Shown: in pieces, positions 56,072 to 64,000 of the stretch | Numbering within the stretch: position 1 is the stretch's first letter | Layout of the letters: each line of letters begins with the position of its first letter | DNA from: an uncultured Roseobacter sp. | Lineage (GTDB): Bacteria; Pseudomonadota; Alphaproteobacteria; Rhodobacterales; Rhodobacteraceae | Length of the DNA: 64,000 nt | Direction of reading: 5' to 3' | Assembly: GCF_947492555.1 (NCBI RefSeq) | Contig: NZ_CANLNE010000003.1 | Location: forward strand, 372,001-436,000 | Translations under genes and position numbers: made by a program | Notes under the pieces: generated by a model | The model's database searches: none | The model's input: only the letters and a program-made list of their open reading frames with translations | What the model was told of the DNA's origin: nothing

Positions 56072-58621
56072 TCAGGATCCTCGAATTCGGGTCAGCATTT
56101 CGGTGGTGTCGCGGGAGAGGTCGGGCAGGGCCAGAATATGATCAAGTTCGGTCGCAATCAGCGCCTGACGGTCGGCATCATAGCGTTTCCACGTCTGGAA
56201 GGCGGAACACATGCGCGCGGTCGTCTGCGGGTTCAGCGGATCCAGTTTGATCAACCAGTCCGCCAGCAGCCGGTAACCAGCGCCACTGGCATGGTGGAAC
56301 CCGGCGTGATGTGTGGCAAGCGCGCCCAGAACAGCGCGGAACCGATTGGGGTTTTTCCAGTTGAAATCCGCGTGACCGGTCAGCGCTGCGGCGGTCGATG
56401 CCACGGCGTCCGGTTCGGCCTGCATCACCTGCAGACCGAACCATTTGTCCATCACCAGCCTGTCGTCTTTCCATTGAGCTTCAAAGGATTGAAGGGCGCT
56501 CTTGCCAGCTTTTTGGCGCAGCAGCACGGCAAGGCCCGCAAGCTGCTGGGTCATATTGTCAGCGGCATCGAATTGCCCCTGCGCGCGTTCGGGACCCTCC
56601 AGACGGCCAAGCAGCGAGAGCGTGGCATTGGCGAGGCTGCGGCGGCCCGATTGTGCGGCACTGGGCGCGTAGCTCTCCGTGACCTGATGGTCGGCGTAGA
56701 GCCCTGGCAAGAGATCGGCGAGGTGCTGCGCAAGCGTGTCCCGCATCGCCTCGGAGGCCGCCCAGATTGCGGCCGGGTCCGGGGTCTCGCCTGCATCGTG
56801 CAGCGCCGTCGCAAGATCGGATTGGCTGGGCAGGCTCAGCATCAGCGCGCGATAGGCCGGGTCAAGCTCTGCTTCCCCAAGGACCGCCCGAATGCCATCG
56901 AGGTATTTGTGATCGGGGGTGCTGTCCTCGCGGATCATCGCCAGCAGGCTGGCCCTTGCCAATCCGCGCCCGGCCTCCCATCGGTTGAATGGGTCGGTGT
57001 CATGGGCCAGCAGGAAGGCCGCGTGATCATCCGACAGCTCACTTTCCAGCACCACCGGCGCGGAAAATCCGCGCAGAACCGATGGGATAGGCCGTTCCGG
57101 CAGCCCTTCGAAGGTGAAGGATTGCGTCGCCTCCGTCAGCTCCAGCACCTGACTGGGCACCAGTTCCTCGCCCGATGGCGACAGCAGTCCGGTCACGATC
57201 GGGATCACCTGCGGCTGCGGGTCGGGCGTGGTTGCCGATGGTTTAAGAGTTTGCGTGAAGGTCAGGATGTAATTTCCCGCATACCAAGCATCTTTTACGG
57301 TCACACGCGGCGTGCCAGCCTGGCTGTACCAGCGTTTGAACTGGGTTAGATCGCGCCCGGTGGCATCCTCGAACACCTGTAACCAGTCTTCGATGGTACA
57401 GGCCTGACCGTCGTGGCGGTCGAAGTAGAGATCAAGCGCCTTGGCGTAGGCATCAGCGCCCACCAGCCGGCGCAGCATGCCGATGACCTCGGCGCCTTTT
57501 TCATAAACCGTTGCCGTATAGAAATTGTTGATCTCCTGAAAGCTCTCAGGCCGGACGGGATGCGACAGCGGACCCTGATCCTCCGGAAACTGCCGTCCGC
57601 GCAAATCAATCACGTCTGATATGCGTTTCACCGCAGCAGAGCGCATGTCGGAGGTGAACTGGCTGTCGCGGAAGACGGTCAGCCCCTCCTTGAGGCAGAG
57701 CTGGAACCAGTCGCGGCAGGTGATGCGGTTGCCGGTCCAGTTGTGGAAGTATTCGTGCGCGATGATTGCCTCGATCCGCTCGAAATTTCCATCCGTGGAG
57801 GTCTCGGGTGAGGCCAGCACGGCGGCGGAGTTGAAGATGTTCAGCCCCTTGTTCTCCATCGCGCCCATGTTGAAATCGTCCACGGCCACGATGTTGAAGA
57901 TGTCCAGATCGTATTCGCGCCCGTAGACGTCCTCATCCCACTTCATCGAATCCTTGAGCGCCTGCATGCCGAAGGCGCATTTGCCCTCATCCCCGGGACG
58001 GACGTAGAGATTGAGATGCACGGTGCGCCCAGATTGCGTGGTAAAGGTGCCGGGGTGCGCCACCAGTTCACCAGCAACGAGAGCAAAGAGATAGGCGGGT
58101 TTGGGCCAGGGATCGTGCCATTCGGCGTGACCGTCGGACGCGCTGACCGGATTGCCATTGCTCAGCAGCACCGGATGCGGGCCGTTTATGGTAACAGTGA
58201 AGACACTCATCACGTCCGGGCGATCGGGGTAGTAGGTGATCTTGCGGAACCCTTCGGCCTCGCATTGCGTGCAATACATGCCATTCGACATGTAGAGCCC
58301 TTCGAGGGCAAGGTTGTTCTGCGGGTCGATCTCCACCTCGGCTTCCCAGGTGAAAGGTGCATCCGGAACGGCGCAGGTCAGACCTTCGTCACTCAGTTCC
58401 GGCGTAACAGACGCCCCGTCTATCTTGGCAGATATCAGTTTCAACTTTTCACCGTGCAGGAACATGCGGCCCCCGGCGTCCGGCTTTGGCACAAAGGCAA
58501 TGCGGCTTTTCACGCGGGTTGCGGTCGGATGCAGGTCAAAGGTCAGGGAAACGGAGGTGACCTCAAGCCCGAATGGCTTGTAGTCGCTCAGATAGATGGT
58601 TTGCGGGGCGGCGTCTGGCAT
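56072..58621 (-). CDS. pepN: Aminopeptidase N (M1)
   Basis: Zinc aminopeptidase for peptide turnover, cytoplasmic in Gram-negatives. 849 residues (family about 870). The zinc site is HEYFHNWTGNRITCRDWFQ with the downstream Glu in LKEGLTVFRD, and the exopeptidase motif GAMENKGLN precedes it. The C-terminal helical domain is complete. The neighbouring SDR follows after 3 bp and likely shares its mRNA. Confidence 0.96.
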   Translation of the reverse strand: MPDAAPQTIYLSDYKPFGLEVTSVSLTFDLHPTATRVKSRIAFVPKPDAGGRMFLHGEKLKLISAKIDGASVTPELSDEGLTCAVPDAPFTWEAEVEIDPQNNLALEGLYMSNGMYCTQCEAEGFRKITYYPDRPDVMSVFTVTINGPHPVLLSNGNPVSASDGHAEWHDPWPKPAYLFALVAGELVAHPGTFTTQSGRTVHLNLYVRPGDEGKCAFGMQALKDSMKWDEDVYGREYDLDIFNIVAVDDFNMGAMENKGLNIFNSAAVLASPETSTDGNFERIEAIIAHEYFHNWTGNRITCRDWFQLCLKEGLTVFRDSQFTSDMRSAAVKRISDVIDLRGRQFPEDQGPLSHPVRPESFQEINNFYTATVYEKGAEVIGMLRRLVGADAYAKALDLYFDRHDGQACTIEDWLQVFEDATGRDLTQFKRWYSQAGTPRVTVKDAWYAGNYILTFTQTLKPSATTPDPQPQVIPIVTGLLSPSGEELVPSQVLELTEATQSFTFEGLPERPIPSVLRGFSAPVVLESELSDDHAAFLLAHDTDPFNRWEAGRGLARASLLAMIREDSTPDHKYLDGIRAVLGEAELDPAYRALMLSLPSQSDLATALHDAGETPDPAAIWAASEAMRDTLAQHLADLLPGLYADHQVTESYAPSAAQSGRRSLANATLSLLGRLEGPERAQGQFDAADNMTQQLAGLAVLLRQKAGKSALQSFEAQWKDDRLVMDKWFGLQVMQAEPDAVASTAAALTGHADFNWKNPNRFRAVLGALATHHAGFHHASGAGYRLLADWLIKLDPLNPQTTARMCSAFQTWKRYDADRQALIATELDHILALPDLSRDTTEMLTRIRGS

Positions 58622-58722
58622 GGGTCACTTCATCTTTCATGGAACGGAACAGACAGCGCAGACGTTAGGAGGATGAGAAGCAAGTCGCAAGTCGGCTTGC
58701 ACAGCCGTGAAAAGGAGAGACC

Positions 58723-58893
58723 ATGTCCGCGCCTGACACAAACATCGAACGCCAGAAGAAACGCCATAAACCGGCCATTTGGGGCCTGTGGGGTGGGCTG
58801 TTTCTGGCGGTGATCGTGATTGCCATCTTCGTTTGGCTGATGAGTGGAGACGAGGTCGCTGCCGCTGTTGAAGCGCTGCATCTGGTCATCTGA
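58723..58893 (+). CDS. Single-TM small membrane protein
   Basis: 56-residue protein with a strong ribosome-binding site (AAAGGAGAG) before the ATG. A hydrophilic basic N-terminus (NIERQKKRHKPAI) is followed by one TM helix (LWGGLFLAVIVIAIFVWLM) and a short acidic-to-hydrophobic tail. No family is recognised. It is followed after 3 bases by a DUF2256 gene and probably forms a bicistron with it, diverging from pepN. Confidence 0.65.
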   Translation: MSAPDTNIERQKKRHKPAIWGLWGGLFLAVIVIAIFVWLMSGDEVAAAVEALHLVI

Positions 58894-58896
58894 GTT

Positions 58897-59046
58897 ATGC
58901 GCCGCAAAGGGGATCTGCCGCAAAAGATTTGCGTGGTCTGCGGGCAGCCCTTTGCGTGGCGCAAGAAGTGGGAAAAGGTCTGGGCAGAGGTCCGCTATTG
59001 CTCTGAACGGTGTCGCCGCGACCGGTCTCGCAGCGCAGGCCGCTGA
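58897..59046 (+). CDS. DUF2256 zinc-finger-like protein
   Basis: 49-residue protein with the complete DUF2256 pattern: [16 protein letters not shown], then [15 protein letters not shown]. Four cysteines arranged C-x2-C and C-x3-C suggest a zinc ribbon. The function of the family is unknown; it is often found near photolyase or cryptochrome genes, which are not seen here. A palindromic site for the next gene begins right after its stop. Confidence 0.85.
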   Translation: MRRKGDLPQKICVVCGQPFAWRKKWEKVWAEVRYCSERCRRDRSRSAGR

Positions 59047-59067
59047 TTGGTAAAATAACATTACCAA
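59047..59067. promoter_or_regulatory. Palindromic operator candidate upstream of glcB
   Basis: Perfect dyad TTGGTAA-N7-TTACCAA, 77 bases before the malate synthase start. The TTGGT/ACCAA half-sites resemble operators of GntR/FadR-subfamily regulators such as GlcC or PdhR, although those usually have a 3-base centre. It could control glcB and the glcG-like gene in response to glycolate or acetate metabolism. The regulator gene is not in the window. Confidence 0.5.
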
Positions 59068-59143
59068 CTTTGTTGCCTATCGGAAACATTCCTCTTACAC
59101 CTTCCGGCATAAGCCAGAATGTCGAGAGCGAGGAGTGTAACGC

Positions 59144-61285
59144 ATGACCGGTTTTCAGCAAAAGGGTGACCTGAGTGTCGCCGATACACTTGTCGCATTT
59201 CTCGAGGAGCGGGCATTGCCCGGCACCGGTGTTAATGCGGCAGCATTCTGGTCAGGGTTTTCCGACCTCGTACACGAGACGGCGCCCGGGAATCGCAAGC
59301 TGTTGACCCTCCGCGAAGAAATTCAGGCCAAAATCGATGCATGGCATATAGAGCGGCGTGGCAGCCCGCATGACCATGAGGCCTATTGCGCCTTCCTGCG
59401 CGAGATTGGCTATCTGGTTGAAGAAGGGGACGCTTTCGAGATCGACACGGCACATGTCGATGACGAGATCGCCCATGTGCCCGGGCCGCAGCTGGTCGTG
59501 CCGATCACCAACGCACGCTATGCGCTCAACGCGGCAAACGCCCGGTGGGGCAGCTTGTATGACGGGTTTTATGGCACCGATGCCATGGGCAGTGCTGCGC
59601 CGAAAGGCGGCTATGATCAGGGCCGCGGTGCGCGGGTCGTTGCCCGAGCCCGCGTTTTCCTGGATGAAGCCTTCCCGGTTGAGAAAACCAGCCACGCCGA
59701 TGCGCGGCGCTACTATATTCACAATGGCGCTTTGCTGATTGACGATCAGCAGTTGATGCAGCCCGAGAAATTCATCGGCTACACCGGCCACCCGAAGGCA
59801 CCGGACAGTGTGGTTCTGCGGAACAACGGCCTGCATGTGGTGCTGGTCTTTGACCGGACACATGCGATCGGCAGCCGGGATCAGGCGGGGCTTGCGGATG
59901 TGCAGATGGAGAGCGCGGTCTCCGCGATCATGGATTGTGAGGATTCAGTCGCCTGTGTCGATGCCGAGGATAAGGTCGTTGCCTATGCCAATTGGCTGGG
60001 TCTGATGAAGGGCGATCTGCAGGACACCTTCGAGAAAGGTGGCCAGCAGGTGATCCGCGCGCTGAACCCGGACCGGGTCTTTACCGGGCCGGATGGGGCG
60101 GAGGTCACGCTCAAGGGGCGCGCGTTGATGCTGGTGCGCAACGTTGGCCACCTGATGACGAACCCGGCCATTCTGGACAAGGACGGTAATGAGGTTTTCG
60201 AGGGCGTGATGGATGCGATGATCACCACGCTGATCGCGATGCATGATCTGCAAAGGGATGGGGGGAATTCGCTGAAGGGCTCGGTCTATGTGGTCAAACC
60301 CAAGATGCATGGGCCCGAAGAAGTGGCCTTTGCCGACCGGACGTTTGCGCGGGTTGAGAAGATTCTGGGGCTGTCGCAATACACGGTGAAGCTAGGGATC
60401 ATGGATGAGGAGCGGCGCACCTCCGTCAATCTCAAGGAATGCATCCGGGCGGCGAAATCGCGGGTGGCGTTTATCAACACCGGGTTTCTTGATCGGACGG
60501 GTGACGAAATCCACACCTCGATGGAGGCGGGACCGTTCAGCCGCAAGGATTTCATCAAGCGCAAGGCCTGGATCGGCGCCTATGAGAACCAGAACGTGGA
60601 TATCGGTCTGGAATGCGGCCTCTCGGGACGGGCGCAGATCGGCAAGGGCATGTGGGCGATGCCCGACCTGATGGCTGCGATGCTGGAGCAGAAGATCGAA
60701 CACCCCAAATCCGGTGCCAACTGCGCCTGGGTCCCGAGCCCGACGGCTGCGACCCTGCATGCGCTGCACTATCACAAGGTCGATGTCTTTGCGGTGCAGG
60801 AAAAGCTGAAGGCGGGCGGGCGGCGCGCTTATGTGGATACGGTGCTGAACATCCCGCTCGCTGAATACCAGAAGTGGAGCGACGATCAGAAGACCCGCGA
60901 AGTGGAGAATAACGCGCAGGGCATTCTGGGCTATGTCGTGCGTTGGGTCGACCAGGGCGTGGGCTGTTCCAAGGTGCCGGACATGAACGATGTGGGCCTG
61001 ATGGAAGACCGCGCCACCTGCCGGATTTCGGCGCAGCATATTGCCAACTGGCTGCACCACGGTGTTGTGGATGCCCAGCAGGTGATGGCGGTGATGCGCA
61101 AGATGGCCGCTGTGGTGGACGGGCAGAATGCGGATGATCCGCTCTACCGTCCGATGGCACCGGGTTTTGACGGGATCGCTTTCCAGGCGGCGTGTGATCT
61201 GGTGTTCAAGGGGCGTGTTCAGCCGTCAGGCTATACGGAGCCGGTCCTACATGCGCGACGTCTGGAATTGAAAGCCAGCGGGTGA
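59144..61285 (+). CDS. glcB: Malate synthase G
   Basis: Condenses glyoxylate with acetyl-CoA to malate, for glycolate/acetate growth. 713 residues, the G isoform length (A isoforms are about 530). Recognisable stretches: [22 protein letters not shown]..., [16 protein letters not shown], the catalytic barrel [54 protein letters not shown] and [21 protein letters not shown] lies eight bases before the ATG. A glcG-like gene follows, the usual glc context. Confidence 0.97.
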   Translation: MTGFQQKGDLSVADTLVAFLEERALPGTGVNAAAFWSGFSDLVHETAPGNRKLLTLREEIQAKIDAWHIERRGSPHDHEAYCAFLREIGYLVEEGDAFEIDTAHVDDEIAHVPGPQLVVPITNARYALNAANARWGSLYDGFYGTDAMGSAAPKGGYDQGRGARVVARARVFLDEAFPVEKTSHADARRYYIHNGALLIDDQQLMQPEKFIGYTGHPKAPDSVVLRNNGLHVVLVFDRTHAIGSRDQAGLADVQMESAVSAIMDCEDSVACVDAEDKVVAYANWLGLMKGDLQDTFEKGGQQVIRALNPDRVFTGPDGAEVTLKGRALMLVRNVGHLMTNPAILDKDGNEVFEGVMDAMITTLIAMHDLQRDGGNSLKGSVYVVKPKMHGPEEVAFADRTFARVEKILGLSQYTVKLGIMDEERRTSVNLKECIRAAKSRVAFINTGFLDRTGDEIHTSMEAGPFSRKDFIKRKAWIGAYENQNVDIGLECGLSGRAQIGKGMWAMPDLMAAMLEQKIEHPKSGANCAWVPSPTAATLHALHYHKVDVFAVQEKLKAGGRRAYVDTVLNIPLAEYQKWSDDQKTREVENNAQGILGYVVRWVDQGVGCSKVPDMNDVGLMEDRATCRISAQHIANWLHHGVVDAQQVMAVMRKMAAVVDGQNADDPLYRPMAPGFDGIAFQAACDLVFKGRVQPSGYTEPVLHARRLELKASG

Positions 61286-61371
61286 CACCGGCGCGGATCA
61301 CGGGGCTGTCCGGCACTTTGCCGGCGCCGCACCAGAGCATACTTTTAGGAACAATGAAACGAGGAGGTGTC

Positions 61372-61797
61372 ATGACCATCAGCCTTAGAAAAGCCCGTAC
61401 CATCGTCCACAAGACTTTTGAGAAGGGGCGCGAACTGGACTTGAAACCGCTGTCCGTGGTGGTGCTGGATGCCGGTGGCCATGTGCAGGCGTTCGAGCGT
61501 GAGGATGGCGCCGCACCCGGGCGGTTCGAGATTGCCTTTGGCAAGGCCTACGGGTCCGTCATGTTGGGTATTCCGGGCTCGGCGCAAATGGCGCGGGCGG
61601 AACAACAGGCCTATTTCATGACCTGTGTGAACGGCGCCTATGGCGGCAAGGTTATCCCGGTCCCGGGAGGTATCCTGTTGCGCGACAAGAAGGGCGTGGT
61701 GATTGGTGCGGTTGGCGTGACAGGTGACACATCGGACAACGATGTGATTGCGGGGCTTGCGGGGATCGAGGCCGCGGGGCTGAGTGCCGAAAGTTGA
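61372..61797 (+). CDS. glcG: GlcG/HbpS-like haem-binding family protein (DUF336)
   Basis: 141-residue protein of the DUF336/Haem_degrading family, named GlcG where it accompanies malate synthase G. The ATG is preceded by AGGAGG at five bases; a longer in-frame start is rejected. Family segments: SVVVLDAGGHVQAFEREDGA, FGKAYGSVMLG, GGILLRDKKGVVIGAVGVTGDTSDNDVIAGLAG. It presumably belongs to the glcB transcript (86 bp downstream). Biochemical role unclear. Confidence 0.85.
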   Translation: MTISLRKARTIVHKTFEKGRELDLKPLSVVVLDAGGHVQAFEREDGAAPGRFEIAFGKAYGSVMLGIPGSAQMARAEQQAYFMTCVNGAYGGKVIPVPGGILLRDKKGVVIGAVGVTGDTSDNDVIAGLAGIEAAGLSAES

Positions 61798-61896
61798 GGC
61801 ATTTTGCAATTCTGCACAGGTTTCTGCGCGGTCATGGACTGTTAACCTGCGCCATGCAAAGCTATATCTGCGGGAAGTGAACCGAAGGGAACATCC

Positions 61897-62673
61897 ATGG
61901 CGCGGCCGGTCATTGGCATCATTTGCAATCAATATCTGATCAATGATGAATACCCGGTGCATGCGGGTGGCAAGATGAATTCGGACGCGGTCTCCGCTGT
62001 GTCAGATTGCGTCCCGATGATCATTCCATCTGACCCGGATTATGTGTCCATCAATGATCTGCTGGAGACATGCGACGGTTTCCTGTTGACCGGCGGGCGC
62101 CCGAATGTGCATCCCGAGGAATATGGGGAAGAGGCAACGGAGGCGCATGGCGATTTCGACCGTGCCCGTGATGCGATTGCCTTGCCTCTGGTGCGGGCCT
62201 GCGTTGAGCGCGGTCAGCCGTTTCTGGGCATTTGCCGCGGGTTTCAGGAAGTGAACGTGGCGATGGGCGGCTCTCTGCATCCCGAGATCAGGGATTTGCC
62301 GGGGCGGATGAACCACCGCATGCCGCCTGACGGGACTCTGCAGGAAAAGTTCGAGAACCGACATACTGTTTCCTTTACCAAGGGGGGCGTCTTTCATCGT
62401 TTGATGGGCGCGCAGGAGGTAGTTACCAATACTCTGCACGGGCAGGGGATCAAGGTCGCCGGACCGCGGGTGGTTGTCGACGGGGTTGCACCCGACAACA
62501 CGCCGGAGGCGATTTTCATCAAGGACGCTCCGGGGTTCACTCTGGCGGTTCAGTGGCACCCTGAGTACGAAGCAGCCAAGGACCCGGTGTCGCAGCCGCT
62601 GTTCTCAGCCTTTGGCCGTGCGGCGCGTGCGTGGTCGAATGGACGTAAGCTCACGCCCGCTCAGGTCGCTTAG
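61897..62673 (+). CDS. Class I glutamine amidotransferase-like peptidase C26 (PuuD-like)
   Basis: 258-residue hydrolase related to gamma-glutamyl-gamma-aminobutyrate hydrolase. The nucleophile Cys113 lies in FLGICRGFQEVNVAMGGSL and the His/Glu pair in VQWHPEYEA (221, 223). DGFLLTGGRPNVHP forms the oxyanion region. AAGGGA precedes the ATG. It could cleave gamma-glutamyl bonds in polyamine or other pathways; no putrescine genes are adjacent, so the substrate is open. Its 3' end overlaps the converging RAYT gene by four bases. Confidence 0.88.
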   Translation: MARPVIGIICNQYLINDEYPVHAGGKMNSDAVSAVSDCVPMIIPSDPDYVSINDLLETCDGFLLTGGRPNVHPEEYGEEATEAHGDFDRARDAIALPLVRACVERGQPFLGICRGFQEVNVAMGGSLHPEIRDLPGRMNHRMPPDGTLQEKFENRHTVSFTKGGVFHRLMGAQEVVTNTLHGQGIKVAGPRVVVDGVAPDNTPEAIFIKDAPGFTLAVQWHPEYEAAKDPVSQPLFSAFGRAARAWSNGRKLTPAQVA

Positions 62674-63218
62674 GCGTCGGCGGGCGTTATTGTCTTGAGG
62701 CCCATCGTGCTGAAGCGCACGGGTTGCGACGCATTCTCACTTGCATTTGATGTGGCCAATTCCCGGTGCAGCGACGTCCAGCTCCAGTCCGACGGCCGGT
62801 CCACGAGACCTGCCTGAACCGGGGCTGTGTGAATCAGCGTGCGGTGCAAGGCAAGATCATGTGCAGAGCGGATGCGGTGTTCCCAGAAGCGGCGCTGCCA
62901 TATCCCTTTTTCGCTGCGTTTGAATTGTGTCGCTGTACGACCGGGTGGCTCCGGAAGTGCGCGTGAGAACCGCGATTTGAGAAAACTCCACCGCGTACTG
63001 AAATCCGCATCGCCCTCCGGCAGCGTCCAGAGGGTATGGATCGCGGCAGGCAGGATCACGATTGCGTCGATTGCGAAGGGGTAGCGCGTGATGGTCTCTC
63101 GCACACAGCGCCGCAGTAAGTCGACCTCATCCGTCAGCAAGGTGCTGCGGCTGTCTGCTAGGCGCGCGGTGAAGAAATACGTGGCGCCGGGTGTTTGGGA
63201 CCGGATGTATTTGGACAT
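62670..63218 (-). CDS. REP-associated tyrosine transposase (RAYT) homologue, catalytic residues lost
   Basis: 182-residue Y1 (TnpA-REP) family protein. The family frame is clear: GATYFFTARL at the N-terminus, HTLWTLPEGDADFSTRW, GIWQRRFWEHRIR and PVQAGLVDRPSDWSWTSLHREL. The His-hydrophobic-His metal motif normally in P-D-H-x-H is P-A-A-I-H here (Ala59, His61), and the nucleophilic tyrosine before N-P-V is replaced by Leu128 (TLIHTAPV). So the reading frame is intact but catalysis should be lost. A long palindrome lies just upstream, as expected for a REP/RAYT pair. It could be domesticated or decaying. Confidence 0.8.
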   Translation of the reverse strand: MSKYIRSQTPGATYFFTARLADSRSTLLTDEVDLLRRCVRETITRYPFAIDAIVILPAAIHTLWTLPEGDADFSTRWSFLKSRFSRALPEPPGRTATQFKRSEKGIWQRRFWEHRIRSAHDLALHRTLIHTAPVQAGLVDRPSDWSWTSLHRELATSNASENASQPVRFSTMGLKTITPADA

Positions 63219-63261
63219 AGGGCAAGCGTATCAACCCTATGGTTAAGAAATCCCAAACAAA

Positions 63262-63335
63262 GGTGGCCTGAAAGCCCACCTTACCTGCTGGGCGCACCGG
63301 TTGAGATAGGCAGGTAGGGTGGGCTTTAGGCCACC
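63262..63335. repeat. Long imperfect palindrome, REP-like, beside the RAYT gene
   Basis: The left arm GGTGGCCTGAAAGCCCACC (63262-63280) continues with TTACCTGC, and the right arm (63310-63335) is its reverse complement apart from one indel and one mismatch. The 21-base centre would form the loop. The GTAGGGTGGGC core resembles widespread REP-type palindromes mobilised by RAYT proteins. It lies 44 bp before the RAYT start and ends 4 bp from the SDR stop, so it may also work as a terminator. Confidence 0.7.
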
Positions 63336-63338
63336 CGG

Positions 63339-64000
63339 CTACATTTGCCCGCCGGCGATTTCAATCGCTTGTCCGTTGACGCTTTCCGATCCCGGCGATA
63401 CCAGCCAGCGCACTGCGGCGGCCACCTCCTCGGGGGAAATCAACCGGTTATGACGGTTGGCGGAGATCATCATGGCGCGCGCCTTTTCTTCACTCACGCT
63501 CGCGCGTTTCGCGATGGAAGAAGTGTTGCGTGCGATGATCGGCGTGTCCACATAGGCGGGGCACAGGGCGTTGAACGTGATGGGTTTGCCCAAGTAGTCC
63601 TCGCTCAGCGCGCGAATGAGACCTATCATCCCGTGTTTCGACGCCGTGTAGCAAGACGCCCCCTGCAATCCGCGGAGCCCGGCAATCGAGGATACTGCAA
63701 TCACCCGGCCCCAGTCTGTCGTGCGCATGGAGGCCAGAGCTTCCCGGATGGTCAGGAAGGCACCGTCGAGATTGGTGGACATCATGTCGCGCCAGAATGC
63801 CAGATCGGTTTTGTGCAGGGCGCGACCCTCGGCGATCCCGGCGTTGGCCACGCATATCTGTACCGGTCCGCGCGCAGCGACTGCAGCGCTGATGGTCTCC
63901 ACCACCTGGGCCTCGTCCCGCACGTCCATGGCCATGCCGAAAATCCCGTGACCGGCCACCTCGTCCAGAACCGCCTGCCGTCTGCCGGTGATCGTGACTT
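63339..64000 (-). CDS. SDR-family oxidoreductase, N-terminus cut by the window edge
   Basis: Partial short-chain dehydrogenase; at least 220 residues are visible and the glycine-rich NAD(P) motif lies beyond the right edge, since the last codons inside the window read VTITGRRQAVLDEVAG, the second beta strand of the Rossmann fold. Visible motifs: VANAG, catalytic Ser in AVSSIAG and Tyr-x-x-x-Lys in CYTASKHGMIG, ending VNGQAIEIAGGQM. It resembles 3-hydroxybutyrate dehydrogenase and related 3-oxoacyl reductases, but the substrate cannot be decided. An internal ATG at 63959 is not the true start. Confidence 0.88.
   Translation of the reverse strand, partial: VTITGRRQAVLDEVAGHGIFGMAMDVRDEAQVVETISAAVAARGPVQICVANAGIAEGRALHKTDLAFWRDMMSTNLDGAFLTIREALASMRTTDWGRVIAVSSIAGLRGLQGASCYTASKHGMIGLIRALSEDYLGKPITFNALCPAYVDTPIIARNTSSIAKRASVSEEKARAMMISANRHNRLISPEEVAAAVRWLVSPGSESVNGQAIEIAGGQM

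Overview
The window reads as a chromosome segment of a Rhodobacterales (Roseobacter-group) alphaproteobacterium. The evidence is an alphaproteobacterial-style dcw cell-wall/division cluster, two DUF2484-type membrane proteins between murC and murB, a VPLPA-type C-terminal sorting signal, the aerobic cobaltochelatase genes cobS/cobT, and a DUF1127 (CcaF1-like) gene followed by tandem CCUCCUCCC hairpin RNAs of the kind known from Rhodobacter. Most of the DNA is densely coding and GC-rich. A few AT-richer stretches (10.5-12.0, 14.8-15.2 and 23.2-24.3 kb) stand out.

Layout. 0.2-8 kb: a VPLPA-CTERM exported protein, pyruvate carboxylase, an FMN-dependent alpha-hydroxy-acid dehydrogenase and a membrane GAF-GGDEF diguanylate cyclase. 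8-15 kb: UvrD/PcrA helicase behind an alphaproteobacterial SOS box, a LuxR-type solo with a degenerate HTH, the CcaF1/CcsR-like sRNA array (six hairpins, three two-hairpin units, minus strand), Mrp/ApbC and a polytopic membrane protein. 15.1-37.5 kb: the dcw cluster mraZ-rsmH-ftsL-ftsI-murE-murF-mraY-murD-ftsW-murG-murC-(2x DUF2484)-murB-ddl-ftsQ-ftsA-ftsZ. It is preceded by a four-copy 10-bp-period MraZ-type operator and a UpsM-like leader RNA with a strong terminator. It is interrupted by two opposite-strand genes: an unknown secreted protein between mraY and murD, and a flavoprotein between murD and ftsW. ftsZ ends at a clear terminator.

37.6-49.7 kb: lpxC, bamD, recN, a ClC-type chloride protein, DUF427, aminopeptidase P, then the minus-strand cobS-racemase-like-cobT group and a J-domain protein. 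49.7-59 kb: bolA, a DUF4177 protein, gatB, two unknown proteins, a lytic transglycosylase, a small membrane protein, an SDR, aminopeptidase N, and a 56-aa membrane peptide followed by a DUF2256 zinc-finger protein. 59-64 kb: malate synthase G with a GlcG-like protein behind a palindromic operator, a class-I amidotransferase-like peptidase, an inactivated REP-associated transposase (RAYT) next to a long imperfect palindrome, and an SDR cut by the right edge.

How it fits together. The core of the window is envelope growth: peptidoglycan precursor synthesis (MurC-F, MraY, MurG, Ddl), the divisome (FtsL, I, W, Q, A, Z), lipid A commitment (LpxC) and outer-membrane assembly (BamD), with MraZ and a leader RNA as likely control points. 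Around it sit central carbon genes (pyruvate carboxylase, malate synthase), DNA repair genes (UvrD, RecN) and a likely stress-response sRNA locus. All functional calls rest on reading motifs in the translated sequence. No database search was run.
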